Assembly (NCBI GenBank): GCA_016705545.1
Contig: JADIYA010000019.1
Span: 51,530-115,529, forward strand
Length of the DNA stretch: 64,000 nt
Source: Flavobacteriales bacterium
GTDB taxonomy: Bacteria; Bacteroidota; Bacteroidia; Flavobacteriales_F; PHOS-HE28
Reading direction: 5' to 3'
The number at the start of each line of letters is the position of its first letter. The first letter of the stretch is position 1. Both the position numbers and the translations under genes were made by a program. Shown piece by piece: positions 25,984 to 36,840 of the stretch. Under the pieces are notes generated by a model. That model did no database searches, had not been told where the DNA came from, and saw nothing but the letters and a program-made list of their open reading frames with translations.

Positions 25984-28632
25984 ATGCTGAACCGCTACGC
26001 CCTTGCATTCGCGCTCGCGATGCCGACCATCGGCTACTCGCAAGACCCACAGGCTGCAGGCCAGCAGTCACGCCGCGTGAAGATGGACCTGCTGCTCGAC
26101 CATCACCTGCGCCAGCCGCATGCTCCGGATGAGATGATCGACCTCTACATCCACGGATCAGTGGACGCCGTTTCGCACGCTTTGCGCGGATCCGGTGGCG
26201 AAGTGAAGATGAGCTTGGGCCGTTTGGTGAGTGCCCGCATGCCCGTGGCGAACGTGCGCGCGCTGGCCGAGCATCCCGCCATCGTGCGCTTCGAGTGGGG
26301 CGGCGACCGCATGAGCTACCTCGGCGACAGCATGCGGGTGAAGGCGCGCGTGAACCAGGTGCATGCGGGCCTGTCACCATTGCCTCAGGGCTTTGATGGA
26401 ACGGGCGTGATCATGGGCTTCATCGATGATGGCCTCGGGATCGACCATCCCGACTTCCGCAGCGCTGACAACACCACGCGCGTGCTGCACTACTGGGACC
26501 AAGGCCTCAACGGTAGCGGTGCCCCGCCGGAATTCGGCTACGGCCGTGAGTGGAACAAGACTCAGATCGATGGTGGGCAACTGGCCAGCGATTTCAATGG
26601 CTCAGTGCATGGAAGCACCGTTACCGGCACGGGCGCCGGCGATGGCAGCGCCAACGGCAAGCACAAGGGCGTAGCGCCCGGCGCCGACCTGATCGTGGTG
26701 AAGTACAGCAGCGGCTCCGATTTCCGTGCGCGCGTGGCCGATGCCGTGAAGTACATCTTCGACCGCGCGGACGCCGAAGGCAAGCCCGCCGTGGTGAACG
26801 CCAGCTTGGGCACCTAGCATAGCGGATCGCACGATGGCCTCGATGCCTCCGCGCTCTTCATTGACAGCTTGATCGCCGCGCGGCGCGGGCGTTTCCTGGT
26901 GTGCGCTGGCGGCAACAATGGTTCGCAGTTCCCTTACCACCTCCGAACGCAAGTGGATGCCGACACGAGCTTCACCTGGTTCACCACCAACGCCAACGGG
27001 CTTGATTTCAATGTGTTCCCCTATCCGAACATGTTCTTCGAGCTCTGGGCCGACCTCGATGAATTCGAGAACGTGCAATACGCCATCGGTGCCGACCGCG
27101 TGACGCCCAGCCTGCAGTTCCGCGAGCGCACCGCCTTCTACAACCTGGCGCAGAACCTGGGCACCACGATCTTAGAGCCGCTCATCAACACCAGCGGCGA
27201 CACGCTGGGCAATGTGGAGTTCCTCGCCCTGCAACGAGGCGACCAGGTGCAAATGCAGGTGCGCATCGCTTCTCCCGACAGTGCCGATTACCTGTGGCGC
27301 TTCATGACCACCGGCAGCGGCCGCTTCGACATCTGGTCGCTCACCACCGCCACCGCCACCAGCAATGTGATCGGTCCTGCGCTCGCTGCACCGTTAGGGC
27401 TGCCCTTCCCCACCCCGGCTGAATACCCGGCCATGGCGCATTACGTGCAGCCCGACAACCTCTCGCACATCGTCGATAGCTGGGCCTGCTCTTCGCGCAC
27501 GCTCACCGCCGCCAACTACTGGAACCAGAAAGAATACCAGCCCTGCGCAGGCGCATACATCAACGCGCCCATCGAACCATACACCATCAGCAGCGGCAGC
27601 AGCATGGGCCCCACGCGCGACGACCGCTACAAACCCGACATCGCAGCACCCGGCGACGTGACCATGGCCGCCGCGCCCATGGCGATCATCAGCAACTGGA
27701 ACAGCACCAACGCCGACAAGATGGATGAGCTGTGCATGCACGTGCGCAACGGCGGCACCAGCATGGCCTCACCCGTGGTGGCAGGCGTGGTTGCCCTGTA
27801 CCTGCAGAAATGCCCCAGCGCCGATTGGCCCCAAGTGCGCAACGCACTCATCAATTCAGCATGGGGCGATGCGCTCACCGGCACCTTGCCCAACAACAGC
27901 TTCGGATACGGCCGCGTGCATGCTTTCGATGCGCTGGTGGCCTCGAACATGCCGCCGATCACCATCACCGCAAGCGACGATGAGATGTGCTCGAACGAGA
28001 CGGTACAAGTGAGCGCTCCCGCGGGCTATGATGCTTATGTGTGGAGCAACGGCGCCACCGAGAATCCAACGGCCTACACCGGCGCGGGCCCGCTCACCGT
28101 TTCGGCCGCCACGGCCAACGGCTGCGCAGCGAGCAATGCGCTCACCTTCACCTTGCTGCCCGCGCCGCTCACACCAGTGATCAACATCAATGGCGGATTG
28201 CTCACCAGCAGCAACGGACCCGCCTATCAATGGTACTTCAATGGTGCACCGGTGATCGGCGCCACGGGCCCCACGCTCTGGGCCGGTCAAGTAGGTGATT
28301 ACACGGTGGAGCATACCGCTTCGAACGGATGCAGCGCGATGAGCGCGCCAGTGAACATCACCGTGCTGGGCGTGAATGAAAGCGACGCACGAGGCTTCGC
28401 GGCGTGGCCCTCTCCTACGCGTGATGCACTTACGGTGCAGGTGCCCGCATCAACCGGCTCAGTGACCATCGAGCTGATTGATGGCGGTGGCCGCGTCGCG
28501 TTGCGTGAGCAACGCGCGGCGAGCATGCAGCATGACCTTTCCATCGAGGCCTTGGCGCCGGGCACCTACACGCTATTGGTGAAGGCCGATGCTGTCATCT
28601 GGACCTCACGCGTGCTTCGATTGCAGGACTAG
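25984..28632 (+). pseudogene. subtilisin-like (S8) secreted protease interrupted by an in-frame amber codon
   Basis: A single frame from ATG 25984 to TAG 28632 (883 codons) carries a whole S8 protease except for one TAG at 26815-26817 (codon 278). Signal peptide, then catalytic Asp148 in MGFIDDGLGIDHPDF, His209 in NGSVHGSTVTGTG and Ser593 in NGGTSMASPVVAGVVALY, then Ig-like modules and a T9SS sorting domain (FAAWPSPTRDALTVQV ... GTYTLLVKADA). The stop sits in NASLGT-stop-HSGSHDG, where relatives have Tyr (TAC/TAT). Translation would end before the nucleophile Ser, so the gene is inactive unless the codon is suppressed or is a base-call error. Both flanks show no other decay. Confidence 0.85.
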
Positions 28633-28703
28633 CAATGAAGGGCGCAGTGGATGCGTCGGGTCATCCTGTGACCAGCCTATTGAATTGGTCGGGCGCCTCC
28701 AGC

Positions 28704-29246
28704 TCAGAACGATGGACAGCCGATCACTCGGAAGCGGCGTGCCTTGAACACGAAGGGGAAGCGTTTCGACAGGTAGTACCGCTTGCGTTCTTCCACAGCT
28801 GCTAGGGGGTCGGTTGATTCCTTCTCCGCCCAGCAGCGCTCGCCGTCCTCGGCTCTCTGTTCCGAAACAATCATCGGCGCATGACTGCGCTGTAAGAGCG
28901 ATTGCTCCGTTGGAGCCGGATCGGTCGGCGTGCGCTGGGCCGACGCCGTGCTGAGGCTCAAGGCCGCGAGCGCCGCTAGGGCTCCGCACATCAATTCGCG
29001 CGGAATTGCTGGCAAGGTGATCTCGATCAAGTCGGGCTGCACCTGGTCCAAGCGGAATTGGCCGCAGGTGTCAGGTTGCTCCACGAACCAGGCGTGCAAA
29101 TCGGCATCCTTCCACGCGGTGAAGTCGATCACCGGCTTCGCGCACGATTCGCAGAAACGGTTGCCATCAGGCTGGGGGCGCATGTCCTCCCAGCGCTGCG
29201 GGCAGGAGACGCGCATACCATTGATCTGCGGTGGTGGAGGTGCCAT
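28704..29246 (-). CDS. cysteine-motif protein of Bacteroidota (TonB/CarboxypepD_reg-associated N-terminus)
   Basis: 180 residues from the ATG at 29246. The N-terminal module SCPQRWEDMRPQPDGNRFCESCAKPVIDFTAW is a Cys-rich motif I know from the N-termini of Bacteroidota CarboxypepD_reg or TonB-type proteins; a hydrophobic helix (LMCGALAALAALSLSTASAQ) follows near residue 88-108 and anchors it in the inner membrane. The C-terminal part is Arg/Phe-rich (YYLSKRFPFVFKARRFRVIG) and unassigned. The ORF is open to 29321, but the family motif fits a start at 29246. Function unknown. Confidence 0.68.
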   Translation of the reverse strand: MAPPPPQINGMRVSCPQRWEDMRPQPDGNRFCESCAKPVIDFTAWKDADLHAWFVEQPDTCGQFRLDQVQPDLIEITLPAIPRELMCGALAALAALSLSTASAQRTPTDPAPTEQSLLQRSHAPMIVSEQRAEDGERCWAEKESTDPLAAVEERKRYYLSKRFPFVFKARRFRVIGCPSF

Positions 29247-29308
29247 CTGGTTGGGTTCGGCTCCAAGACGCGCGTGAGAATGGAAGGATGCCGCAGCGAT
29301 GCGGACTA

Positions 29309-29316
29309 CCTTGCAC
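29309..29316 (+). promoter_or_regulatory. candidate -7 box (TACCTTGC) for the M14 carboxypeptidase gene
   Basis: TACCTTGC differs in two bases from the Bacteroidota -7 consensus TAnnTTTG and lies 16 bp upstream of ATG 29332. It supports that start over the in-frame ATG at 29299, which would lie upstream of the expected transcription start. Confidence 0.4.
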
Positions 29317-29331
29317 GGCAATCAGAAGACC

Positions 29332-31686
29332 ATGCGTACAGCCATGCTCTTGTTCGGCTTGATGGCCCAGCTCTCACTCCTGGCGCAGCAGCCGCGCTAT
29401 GCCCGTGCGCGCATCGCGCTCGATTCGCCCGCTGGTGGCATCGCGCGATTGGCAGCTTTGGGACTGGCCATTGATCATGCGGTGGTTGAGCCGGGAATCG
29501 CCATCATCGCTGAGCTCTCCGAGCAGGAGCTGGCCATCGCGCGGGCGCACAAATTCCCGGTAGAGGAGCTGATTGCTGATGTACGGACCTTCTACCGGGA
29601 ACGCGCGGATGAAGAGCCCGTGATCGCACCGCGCGGCGGGCAATCGTGCAACGCCGTGCCATACTACCCCACCCCGCAGAACTTCTCGCTCGGCAGCATG
29701 GGCGGCTATTTCACGTGGGAAGAGATGCAAGCCCAGCTCGATGCCATGCGCGCGGCATATCCTCAGTTGATCACGGAGAAGGACAGCATCGGTGCCACGC
29801 ACGAGGGAAGGCCGATCCACCTGGTGCGCATGAGCAACAATGCCGATGTGGACCAGGACAAGCCCGAGCTGCTCTACACCGCGCTGCATCACGCGCGTGA
29901 GCCGGTAAGCCTTTCGCAGCTCATCTTCTTCATGTGGCACCTGCTCGAGAATTACGGCACCGATGCAGAAGCCACCTACGTGCTCGACCACTTCGAACTC
30001 TGCTTCGTGCCATGCATCAATCCCGATGGCTACGTGTACAACGCGACCACGGATCCAGGTGGCGGCGGCATGTGGCGGAAGAACCGACGCGATAATGGCA
30101 ACGGTAGCTTCGGCGTGGACCTCAACCGCAATTATGCGCAGGGCTGGGGCATCGACGATCAAGGATCCTCAGGCAACAGCAGCAGCGACGTGTACCGTGG
30201 TCCATCCGCCTTCTCCGAACCGGAGACGCAAGCCATACGCGACCTCTGCAATGCACATGAGTTCAGCGTGGCCCTCAACTACCACGCCCACGGCAACCTG
30301 CTCATTTACCCGTGGGGCTATGGCTTCGACCTGTACACGCCCGACAGCGCGCACTTCGTGGCGACCGGCCTGCATCTCACGCATGACAACCGCTACCGCT
30401 TCGGCACCGCCAACCAGACGGTGTACTATGTGGTGAACGGCGGCAGCGACGATTGGATGTACGGCGAGCAGCAGACCAAGCCGAAGATCATGAGCTGCAC
30501 GCCCGAATGCGGCGGTCCGCCCGACTGGTTCTGGCCACCGGTGTGGCGCATCGAAGAGATCTGCCGCGAGAACGTGCGGCACAACCTGCGCGCAGCCGAG
30601 CTATGCGGAGTACTCGCGACAGTTGAGGATCGCGGCGCTGCCTTCGTGTCATCGGCGAACTCCCATGCCCGCTTCGCGATCAGGCGAATCGGCATGGAGC
30701 AAGGTCCGGTGACCGTAAGCGTGGTGCCGGGCGCGAACGTGACCAGCACCGGTGCAGCGATCACCTTCACCGACCTGGGCCTTCCGGAGGTGCGGCTGGA
30801 TTCCATCGCGATAACGATCGCTGCCAATGTGCAACAAGGCGATTGGGTCGAGTATGATCTGGTGATCAGCAATGGCGGGTTGTCCGTTACCGAGCATGTG
30901 CGCAAGCCATTCGGTGAAGACGTGACGCTCTTCAGCGACGATTGCAGCAGCATGGCGAATTGGAACGCCGACCTCTGGGGAATCGAGCCCGCATCGGGGC
31001 TGAATGGCGGGGCCTGCATCACGGATTCTCCCTTCATGTTCTATGAGCCGCAAACCGTGAATACCCTCGAACTGGCCAGCCCGATCGACCTTGGCTACTC
31101 GGTGGCGGCACAGCTCACCTTCATGGCCAAATGGGACATCGAGGGCCAGTTCGATGGCGTGCAGGTCTTCGCAAGCGATGATGGCTCCGCATGGACGCCT
31201 CTATGCGGTCGTTTCGCTCACCCCGGTTACCCGGATCAGGGCTCGGGCGAACCGGTGATCGATGGGCAGATGCCGCACTGGGCAAAGGAGGAGATCGACC
31301 TCGGTGCATTCTGCGGCGGTCCGCTCTGGCTCCGCTGGACGTTCAGCAGCAATGCGGCGCGCGAGCACGATGGCTTCTGGCTCGACGATGTTCGCGTCAT
31401 CGCTACGCAGATCTACAGCGGCATCGCCGAACGCGAATCCAATTCAGGGTTCAGCCTTTGGCCCAATCCGGCAAGCGATGCGCTCGAGCTGAGGGTCCGC
31501 TCCACCGATCGGATCGGCATTGCGCAGCTGATCGACACCCGTGGCACGCGTGTGCTCGAGGTTCCGGTGCAAGCCGGACAAGCGCGCATCGGCCTTGAGG
31601 GGATCGCATCAGGGACCTACGCCGTGCGCTTGCTTGATCCGACCGGCACAGTGATCGGCACTCAACGAGCCGTGGTGCTGCACTGA
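29332..31686 (+). CDS. M14 zinc carboxypeptidase with T9SS sorting domain
   Basis: 784 residues from ATG 29332: signal peptide (MRTAMLLFGLMAQLSLLAQ), propeptide, and an M14 domain. Zinc ligands are His187 and Glu190 in LHHAREPVS and His318 in NYHAHGNLLIYPWGY; INPDGYVYN, MWRKNRRDN and VDLNRNYAQGW are the usual substrate-binding segments; the catalytic Glu would lie in SCTPECGGPPDWFWPP. A jelly-roll-like domain (about residues 530-690) precedes a T9SS sorting domain (FSLWPNPASDALELRV to the end). It removes C-terminal residues from peptides outside the cell. With the nearby subtilase it points to extracellular protein degradation. Confidence 0.92.
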   Translation: MRTAMLLFGLMAQLSLLAQQPRYARARIALDSPAGGIARLAALGLAIDHAVVEPGIAIIAELSEQELAIARAHKFPVEELIADVRTFYRERADEEPVIAPRGGQSCNAVPYYPTPQNFSLGSMGGYFTWEEMQAQLDAMRAAYPQLITEKDSIGATHEGRPIHLVRMSNNADVDQDKPELLYTALHHAREPVSLSQLIFFMWHLLENYGTDAEATYVLDHFELCFVPCINPDGYVYNATTDPGGGGMWRKNRRDNGNGSFGVDLNRNYAQGWGIDDQGSSGNSSSDVYRGPSAFSEPETQAIRDLCNAHEFSVALNYHAHGNLLIYPWGYGFDLYTPDSAHFVATGLHLTHDNRYRFGTANQTVYYVVNGGSDDWMYGEQQTKPKIMSCTPECGGPPDWFWPPVWRIEEICRENVRHNLRAAELCGVLATVEDRGAAFVSSANSHARFAIRRIGMEQGPVTVSVVPGANVTSTGAAITFTDLGLPEVRLDSIAITIAANVQQGDWVEYDLVISNGGLSVTEHVRKPFGEDVTLFSDDCSSMANWNADLWGIEPASGLNGGACITDSPFMFYEPQTVNTLELASPIDLGYSVAAQLTFMAKWDIEGQFDGVQVFASDDGSAWTPLCGRFAHPGYPDQGSGEPVIDGQMPHWAKEEIDLGAFCGGPLWLRWTFSSNAAREHDGFWLDDVRVIATQIYSGIAERESNSGFSLWPNPASDALELRVRSTDRIGIAQLIDTRGTRVLEVPVQAGQARIGLEGIASGTYAVRLLDPTGTVIGTQRAVVLH

Positions 31687-31711
31687 TCGTTCATAAAGGC
31701 CCGGGAGCCCT

Positions 31712-32737
31712 CTACTCGCGCACCACGCGCAAACGCTGGCCGATGCGCGTGAGCTCGATCGTGTAAATGCCCTTGGTGAGCGAACTGATATCGAGCAGCG
31801 CGCCGTGCTTGAGTGTGCCGCCGCCGACCAGCAGGCCGCGTGCATCAAGCAGCAGGTAAGGCTCATCGCGAGAGAGCGGCGGCTCGATGCGCATGAGTCC
31901 CGATGTGGGGTTGGGCACTGCGCGGAGGGCTGTTGGGCTTTCACGCTCGGGCACCGTGTTGCTGCAATCCAGGTCGAAGAGCGTAACGGTGTTATTGCCG
32001 CTGTTGGGGATGCAGATGCGGTTGTTCACGAGGTCGAAGTCGATGTCGGCTGGATTGTTCAATCCGGTCACGCCCAGATCGACTCCCGGCTGCGTGAAAG
32101 TGGGCTCATAGCGCGTGATGCGGTCCGGGCTCCACGAAGCAGCCAGGAAATTGCCGAGGCAGTCGATTGCGATGCCATCGATGTTGCTGAGCGAAGTGGT
32201 GGTGAGCGTGGACATGGCGCCGGTCACCTTATCAACAGCCGTGATGGCTGCATTGCTGCCCCAAGCCACCACCACCAAGCGGTCCTGAACCGGGTCGTAC
32301 ACGATGCCGTTCGGCGTGAACACGGTATTGCTCACCAAGGTGGTCACGGTGGAAGGGGGCGTGACCTTGTAGATGCGCTTTGCGGTGAAATCGGTTGCGT
32401 AGAGATGCGTGCCATCGGTTGCGAGCCCGTTGAGGAAGGTGCCGCCAACCTGAACAGTGGTGATCAGCGCGGCTATGCCGGTCTCATAAGCCTTCAAGGT
32501 ACCGCCCGAACATGCCCACAGCACGCCGTCGAGCAGCTCCAATCCGTAGGGTGCAGGACTGACGGTCACGAAATCGCTCACCGCGCCTGCTTGGGTGCGC
32601 ACCTTGATGACACCGCCACTGGTATTGCTCACGAAGTAGCGATCGCCAGCGGGGTCGTATTCCACGCTCTCCGGTCCGCTGTATTGGGCCATGGCAGAGG
32701 CGGAGACCAGTGAAGTGAGGAGCGTGATCAGGCGCAT
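31712..32737 (-). CDS. secreted SMP-30/NHL-type beta-propeller with T9SS sorting domain
   Basis: 341 residues from ATG 32737. A signal peptide (MRLITLLTSLVSASAMAQ) is followed by six-bladed-propeller repeats of the SMP-30/NHL kind: ESVEYDPAGDRYFVSNTSGG, LATDGTHLYATDFTAKRIYKV, GIVYDPVQDRLVVVAWGSN, GIAIDCLGNFLAASWSPDRI and DIDFDLVNNRICIPNSGNNT. The T9SS sorting domain begins at LRAVPNPTSGLMRIEP. The upstream open extension to 32860 shows no homology. The binding partner or substrate is unknown. Confidence 0.86.
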   Translation of the reverse strand: MRLITLLTSLVSASAMAQYSGPESVEYDPAGDRYFVSNTSGGVIKVRTQAGAVSDFVTVSPAPYGLELLDGVLWACSGGTLKAYETGIAALITTVQVGGTFLNGLATDGTHLYATDFTAKRIYKVTPPSTVTTLVSNTVFTPNGIVYDPVQDRLVVVAWGSNAAITAVDKVTGAMSTLTTTSLSNIDGIAIDCLGNFLAASWSPDRITRYEPTFTQPGVDLGVTGLNNPADIDFDLVNNRICIPNSGNNTVTLFDLDCSNTVPERESPTALRAVPNPTSGLMRIEPPLSRDEPYLLLDARGLLVGGGTLKHGALLDISSLTKGIYTIELTRIGQRLRVVRE

Positions 32738-32892
32738 GGGTTCTTCTTCGGCACGCGATGCTAGGGCAATGCACCAAGCGGCTCCAGCTTGATCCGACCA
32801 ACTTGTAAACAGGCGCGATGTGGAAGGAAGCACGGGCGATGGGGCTGACCCTGACCGCACGATCCGGCGGCACCAAGCGTTAACTATGCGGC

Positions 32893-33279
32893 ATGGGCAC
32901 CGCGGTCACGCATGGCATCCGGGTCTCGGCGCGCGCGCGCTTCGAGCCGGCGCACAGCGACCCGAAGATGGCGCGCCACATCTTCAGCTACCGCATCACC
33001 ATCAGCAATCGAGGAAACGAAACGGTTCAATTGATGCGCAGGCACTGGATCATCCGGGACAACCTGGCCGGGCCGCGTGAAGTGGAAGGCCCCGGCGTGG
33101 TGGGCGAAACGCCGGTTCTCGCTCCCGGCGAGGAGTTCACATACAGCAGCGCCTGCGACCTCCGAGGCGCTTTCGGCCGGATGGATGGCACCTATTTGAT
33201 GCGACGCACGGCCGACAGCAGCGAATTCCGTGTGGAGATCCCCGCGATCCAGCTATCGAGCGCGTTGGCAACGAATTGA
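32893..33279 (+). CDS. apaG: ApaG protein (Co2+/Mg2+ efflux-associated, FN3-like fold)
   Basis: 128 residues matching ApaG: VSARARFEPAHSDP, HIFSYRITISNRGNETVQL, RRHWIIRDNLAG, EVEGPGVVGETPVLAPGEEFTYSSAC and GRMDGTYLMRR. ApaG is a small beta-sandwich protein linked genetically to Co2+/Mg2+ efflux and to pyrophosphate binding; its biochemical role is not settled. The gene is free-standing here. Confidence 0.93.
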   Translation: MGTAVTHGIRVSARARFEPAHSDPKMARHIFSYRITISNRGNETVQLMRRHWIIRDNLAGPREVEGPGVVGETPVLAPGEEFTYSSACDLRGAFGRMDGTYLMRRTADSSEFRVEIPAIQLSSALATN

Positions 33280-33348
33280 GTCCATTCGGTGTTAACTGTT
33301 CCATAGTGCCTTCAGGCCATTCCATCGGTTGATAGATTCGCCTCCTGC

Positions 33349-33668
33349 ATGAAACCTGCCCACCCGCTTCACGCATCGCGCCTGACCCTGCGCATGGTGG
33401 GACTTTGCGTGCTGTTGTGCTCGGCTCTGGTGTTCACCCCGCAAACGGTGGGATGGCTGTGCGGACATCCTGGGTAGAACTCGGCTTCAAAGCTCCGCCG
33501 CTTCTCGAGGAGGAGGTGGTGAAGCACAGTGAGTCGCTCTTCGATCATGGGCTTGCACTCGAGGGCTTCGGGAGCGCCTTATTCGTGCGCCTTCCGTTCC
33601 CAACGGACGAAGAGGTCATGGCCGGGCCGCTTGCCAAGGTGAGCGTGCCGCCTCCGAAAACGTGTTGA
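33349..33668 (+). pseudogene. small secreted HYC_CC_PP-like protein gene, frameshifted
   Basis: From ATG 33349 a signal-peptide-like segment (LTLRMVGLCVLLCSALVF) runs to a TAG at 33475-33477. The next frame continues without a stop as VELGFKAPPLLEEEVV, FDHGLALEGFG and ends AKVSVPPPKTC at 33668. Joining the two needs one missing base near 33470-33477 and would give a roughly 106-residue exported protein with a PPP-type end, as in small Bacteroidota proteins such as HYC_CC_PP members. Relation to that family is tentative. It lies just upstream of the SulP gene. Confidence 0.45.
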
Positions 33669-33726
33669 CCGCCACGCCTGCATCGCAGGCCAGTCGCTCC
33701 GTCAAACACGTTCTCAATCCGCATCC

Positions 33727-35289
33727 ATGTTCTCCAGGATAAAGCAGGACCTGCCTGCATCAATCGTCGTTTTCCTTGTGGCCTTGCCCTTGTGCCTGGG
33801 CATCGCCGTGGCTTCCGGCGCACCACCGGTATCGGGCCTCATCGCGGGCGTTATCGGCGGCATTCTGGTGGGCTGGCTAAGCGGATCGCCGCTGGGCGTG
33901 AGCGGACCTGCGGCCGGCCTCACCGCTATCGTATCCATGGGCATCGCCGACCTCGGCTCCTTCGAAGTGCTGCTTGCGGCCGTGGTTGTCGCGGGCGCGA
34001 TCCAGATTCTCCTGGGAATCGCCCGAGCCGGCATCATCGCCTACTACTTCCCCAGCTCAGTCATCAAGGGCATGCTCGCGGGCATCGGCATCATCATCAT
34101 CCTCAAGCAGATCCCGCACGCGTTCGGTGACGATAAGGACCCTATGGGCGATGAGAGCTTCGACCAGCCAGACAAGCTCAACACCTTCCAAGAGATCATG
34201 GTGGCCATGGAAACCCCGAATTGGGGCGCCTTCCTGATCACGGCGGCCTGCTTGCTGCTCATGCTGGCTTGGGAGCGGCCGGTCATCCAGCGCAATCAAT
34301 GGCTCCGGTACGTGCCCGGACCGTTGCTCGCCGTGGCGCTCGGAATCGTCATGGCCATGGGTTTCGACGGCATCCCCGCGCTCGCAATCGGCGCCGACCA
34401 CTATGTGCCGCTACCCGATCTGCTCGACACCGCCTCCTATGCCCTCCCTTCCTTCAGCGCACTGGCCGACGGCACGTTCTGGCGTGTTGCCTTCACCATC
34501 GCCATCGTGGCCAGCATCGAGACCCTGCTTTGCGTGGAGGCCACCGACAAGATGGACCCGCAAGCGCATCACACCGGCCAACCGTGAGCTCTATGCGCAA
34601 GGCGCCGGAAACATCATCAGCGGCCTGCTCGGCGGCCTGCCCCTCACGCAGGTGATCGTGCGCAGCTCCGCCGATATCCAGAGCGGTGGTCAGACCAAGT
34701 TCAGCGCCATCCTGCACGGTACATGGCTCATGCTCGCCGTGTTCGCCATCGCCGGTCTGCTGCGCATGGTCCCGCTCGCGAGCCTCGCCGCCATCCTGCT
34801 CCTGGTGGGTTACAAGCTCGCGAAGCCTTCGCTATTCACAGCCATGTGGCGCAGTGGGCTCCCGCAGTTCATTCCATTCGTCGTGACGGTGGGCTTCATG
34901 GCCATCACGAACGACCTCTTGCGCGGCGTGGCCCTAGGCCTAGCCTTGGCCTTCATCCATATCCTTTGGAAGAACTTCAAGGTGCCCTTCCACTACGACC
35001 CGCATCGCTACAAGCCCGGCATGCCTATCTACATCGAACTCAGCGAGGATGTCACCTTCCTGAACAAGGCGGGCATCAAGCGCACGCTGAGCGAGATCCC
35101 CGACGGCGCGCGCGTGGTGATCGATGGTGGCCGATCATACGACCTGGACCCTGATGTCCGCGAGATACGTCGATGATTTCAAGCAACTGCCGAGGGCGCA
35201 ACCTGCGCTTACAATTGCTCAACATGCCACCAAGGCCCGGTGAGGCGCCCGCAGCGCCACGGACCATGCTTGCCGATAGGAAACCCTGA
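33727..35289 (+). pseudogene. SulP-family anion (bicarbonate/sulfate) transporter, three frameshifts
   Basis: The sequence encodes a complete SulP transporter of about 520 residues over three frames. Frame one (from 33727) has IVVFLVALPLCLGIAVASG, GVSGPAAGLTAIVSMGIADLG and FTIAIVASIETLLCVEATDKMDP. A shift at about 34561 moves to NRELYAQGAGNIISGLLGG and TQVIVRSSADIQSGGQTKFS, then LASLAAILLLVGYKLAKPSLF. A second shift near 35168 and a third near 35190 give VDDF and RNLRLQLLNMPPRPGEAP before TGA 35287-35289. The last part is a short STAS-like domain (EDVTFLNKAGIKRTLSEIPD). The intended substrate is probably bicarbonate, because a beta-carbonic anhydrase gene follows at 15 bp. Unless the lesions are sequencing errors the protein is not functional. 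Confidence 0.82.
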
Positions 35290-35303
35290 AAGTCACATAC
35301 CCC

Positions 35304-35939
<636 letters not shown>

Positions 35940-35945
35940 GGCGAC

Positions 35946-36823
35946 TTAAGGATTGCAGTAGCCGCAATGCTGCGGATCCTCCGCCTGCTTACCATCCGGG
36001 CGTGGTGCGTACTGAACATGGCTGCAATTCCAACAGCCTCGCTCCATGCTGCGGATGCTCTCGGTTGGCCAGCCGCATAAGGCGCACGGTAAGCCGCTAC
36101 GGGTGCCGATGATGCGGAACCAGCAGGCGCCGCAGACCGGGCAGGTCTCGCCCAGCTCTGCGGCGAAGCGAACGGCCGTTTCGCCGATCGCTTTCATCCG
36201 CGTGGGGTTCATCATGGCCCGCATATCCGTTTCCACCCAGCAGGAACCGCGGTTGGCGATGAGGCGCTCCGCAATGCTTTGGAGAGCGTCACGGTCCACG
36301 ATGCCCTTCCGCATCGCATCGCCAGCCGACCACTTCTCCTTGGCGCGAACCACCAGCCCATGCCCGGGGAACTTCATGCGCTCCGCGAAGGCGTTCACCT
36401 GCGGCCATGTAGTGCATGCCTCACCGCCGAGACCGTTTCCAGCGAGACATGCCTCTTGAAGAAGACCTTGTCGCCACGCGCACCGTAGAGCACCAGCAAT
36501 TCCTCATCGCAGGAAATGAAGGGCGCCAGCGGGTAGGGGCCGAAAGAGCCCTCGCTCGCGATCACCAGGTCCATGCCGCTCACTTCGGCTCCGTGCTTCG
36601 CTTTGGCGATGCAGGCCGCGAATGGATCGAGTGCGCGTTCCACCTCCCCGCTGAACGCGCCGAAGCGATCGGTGTCAACGTCGGGAATGACCTGGACACC
36701 GGCCAAGGGGATGGCGTTCATGAGCGCTGGGCCGATCACGCGCTCTTTGCCATGCTGCGTGGCCACGCCAATGGAACGGTTGGCGAAGCGCTCCAGGCCG
36801 ATCATGGAGGTGCCCTTCGCCAT
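35946..36823 (-). pseudogene. DUF6671 protein, split by a frameshift
   Basis: Two adjacent leftward frames (36823-36395 and 36398-35946) together make one DUF6671 protein. The first has ATQHGKERVIGPALM, VIPDVDTDRFGAFSGEVERALDP and LVIASEGSFGPYP; the second has KFPGHGLVVRAKEKW, CPVCGACWF, CALCG, CWNCSHVQY and CGYCNP, i.e. four CxxC-type zinc motifs. The switch occurs near 36425-36432, where one base is missing; the joined region reads GGEACTTWPQVNAFAERM. DUF6671 has no known function; the CxxC cluster suggests a zinc ribbon. If the lesion is real, the second half could be read only from a new start. Confidence 0.75.
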
Positions 36824-36840
36824 GGGTCATTCGCCTTGGC

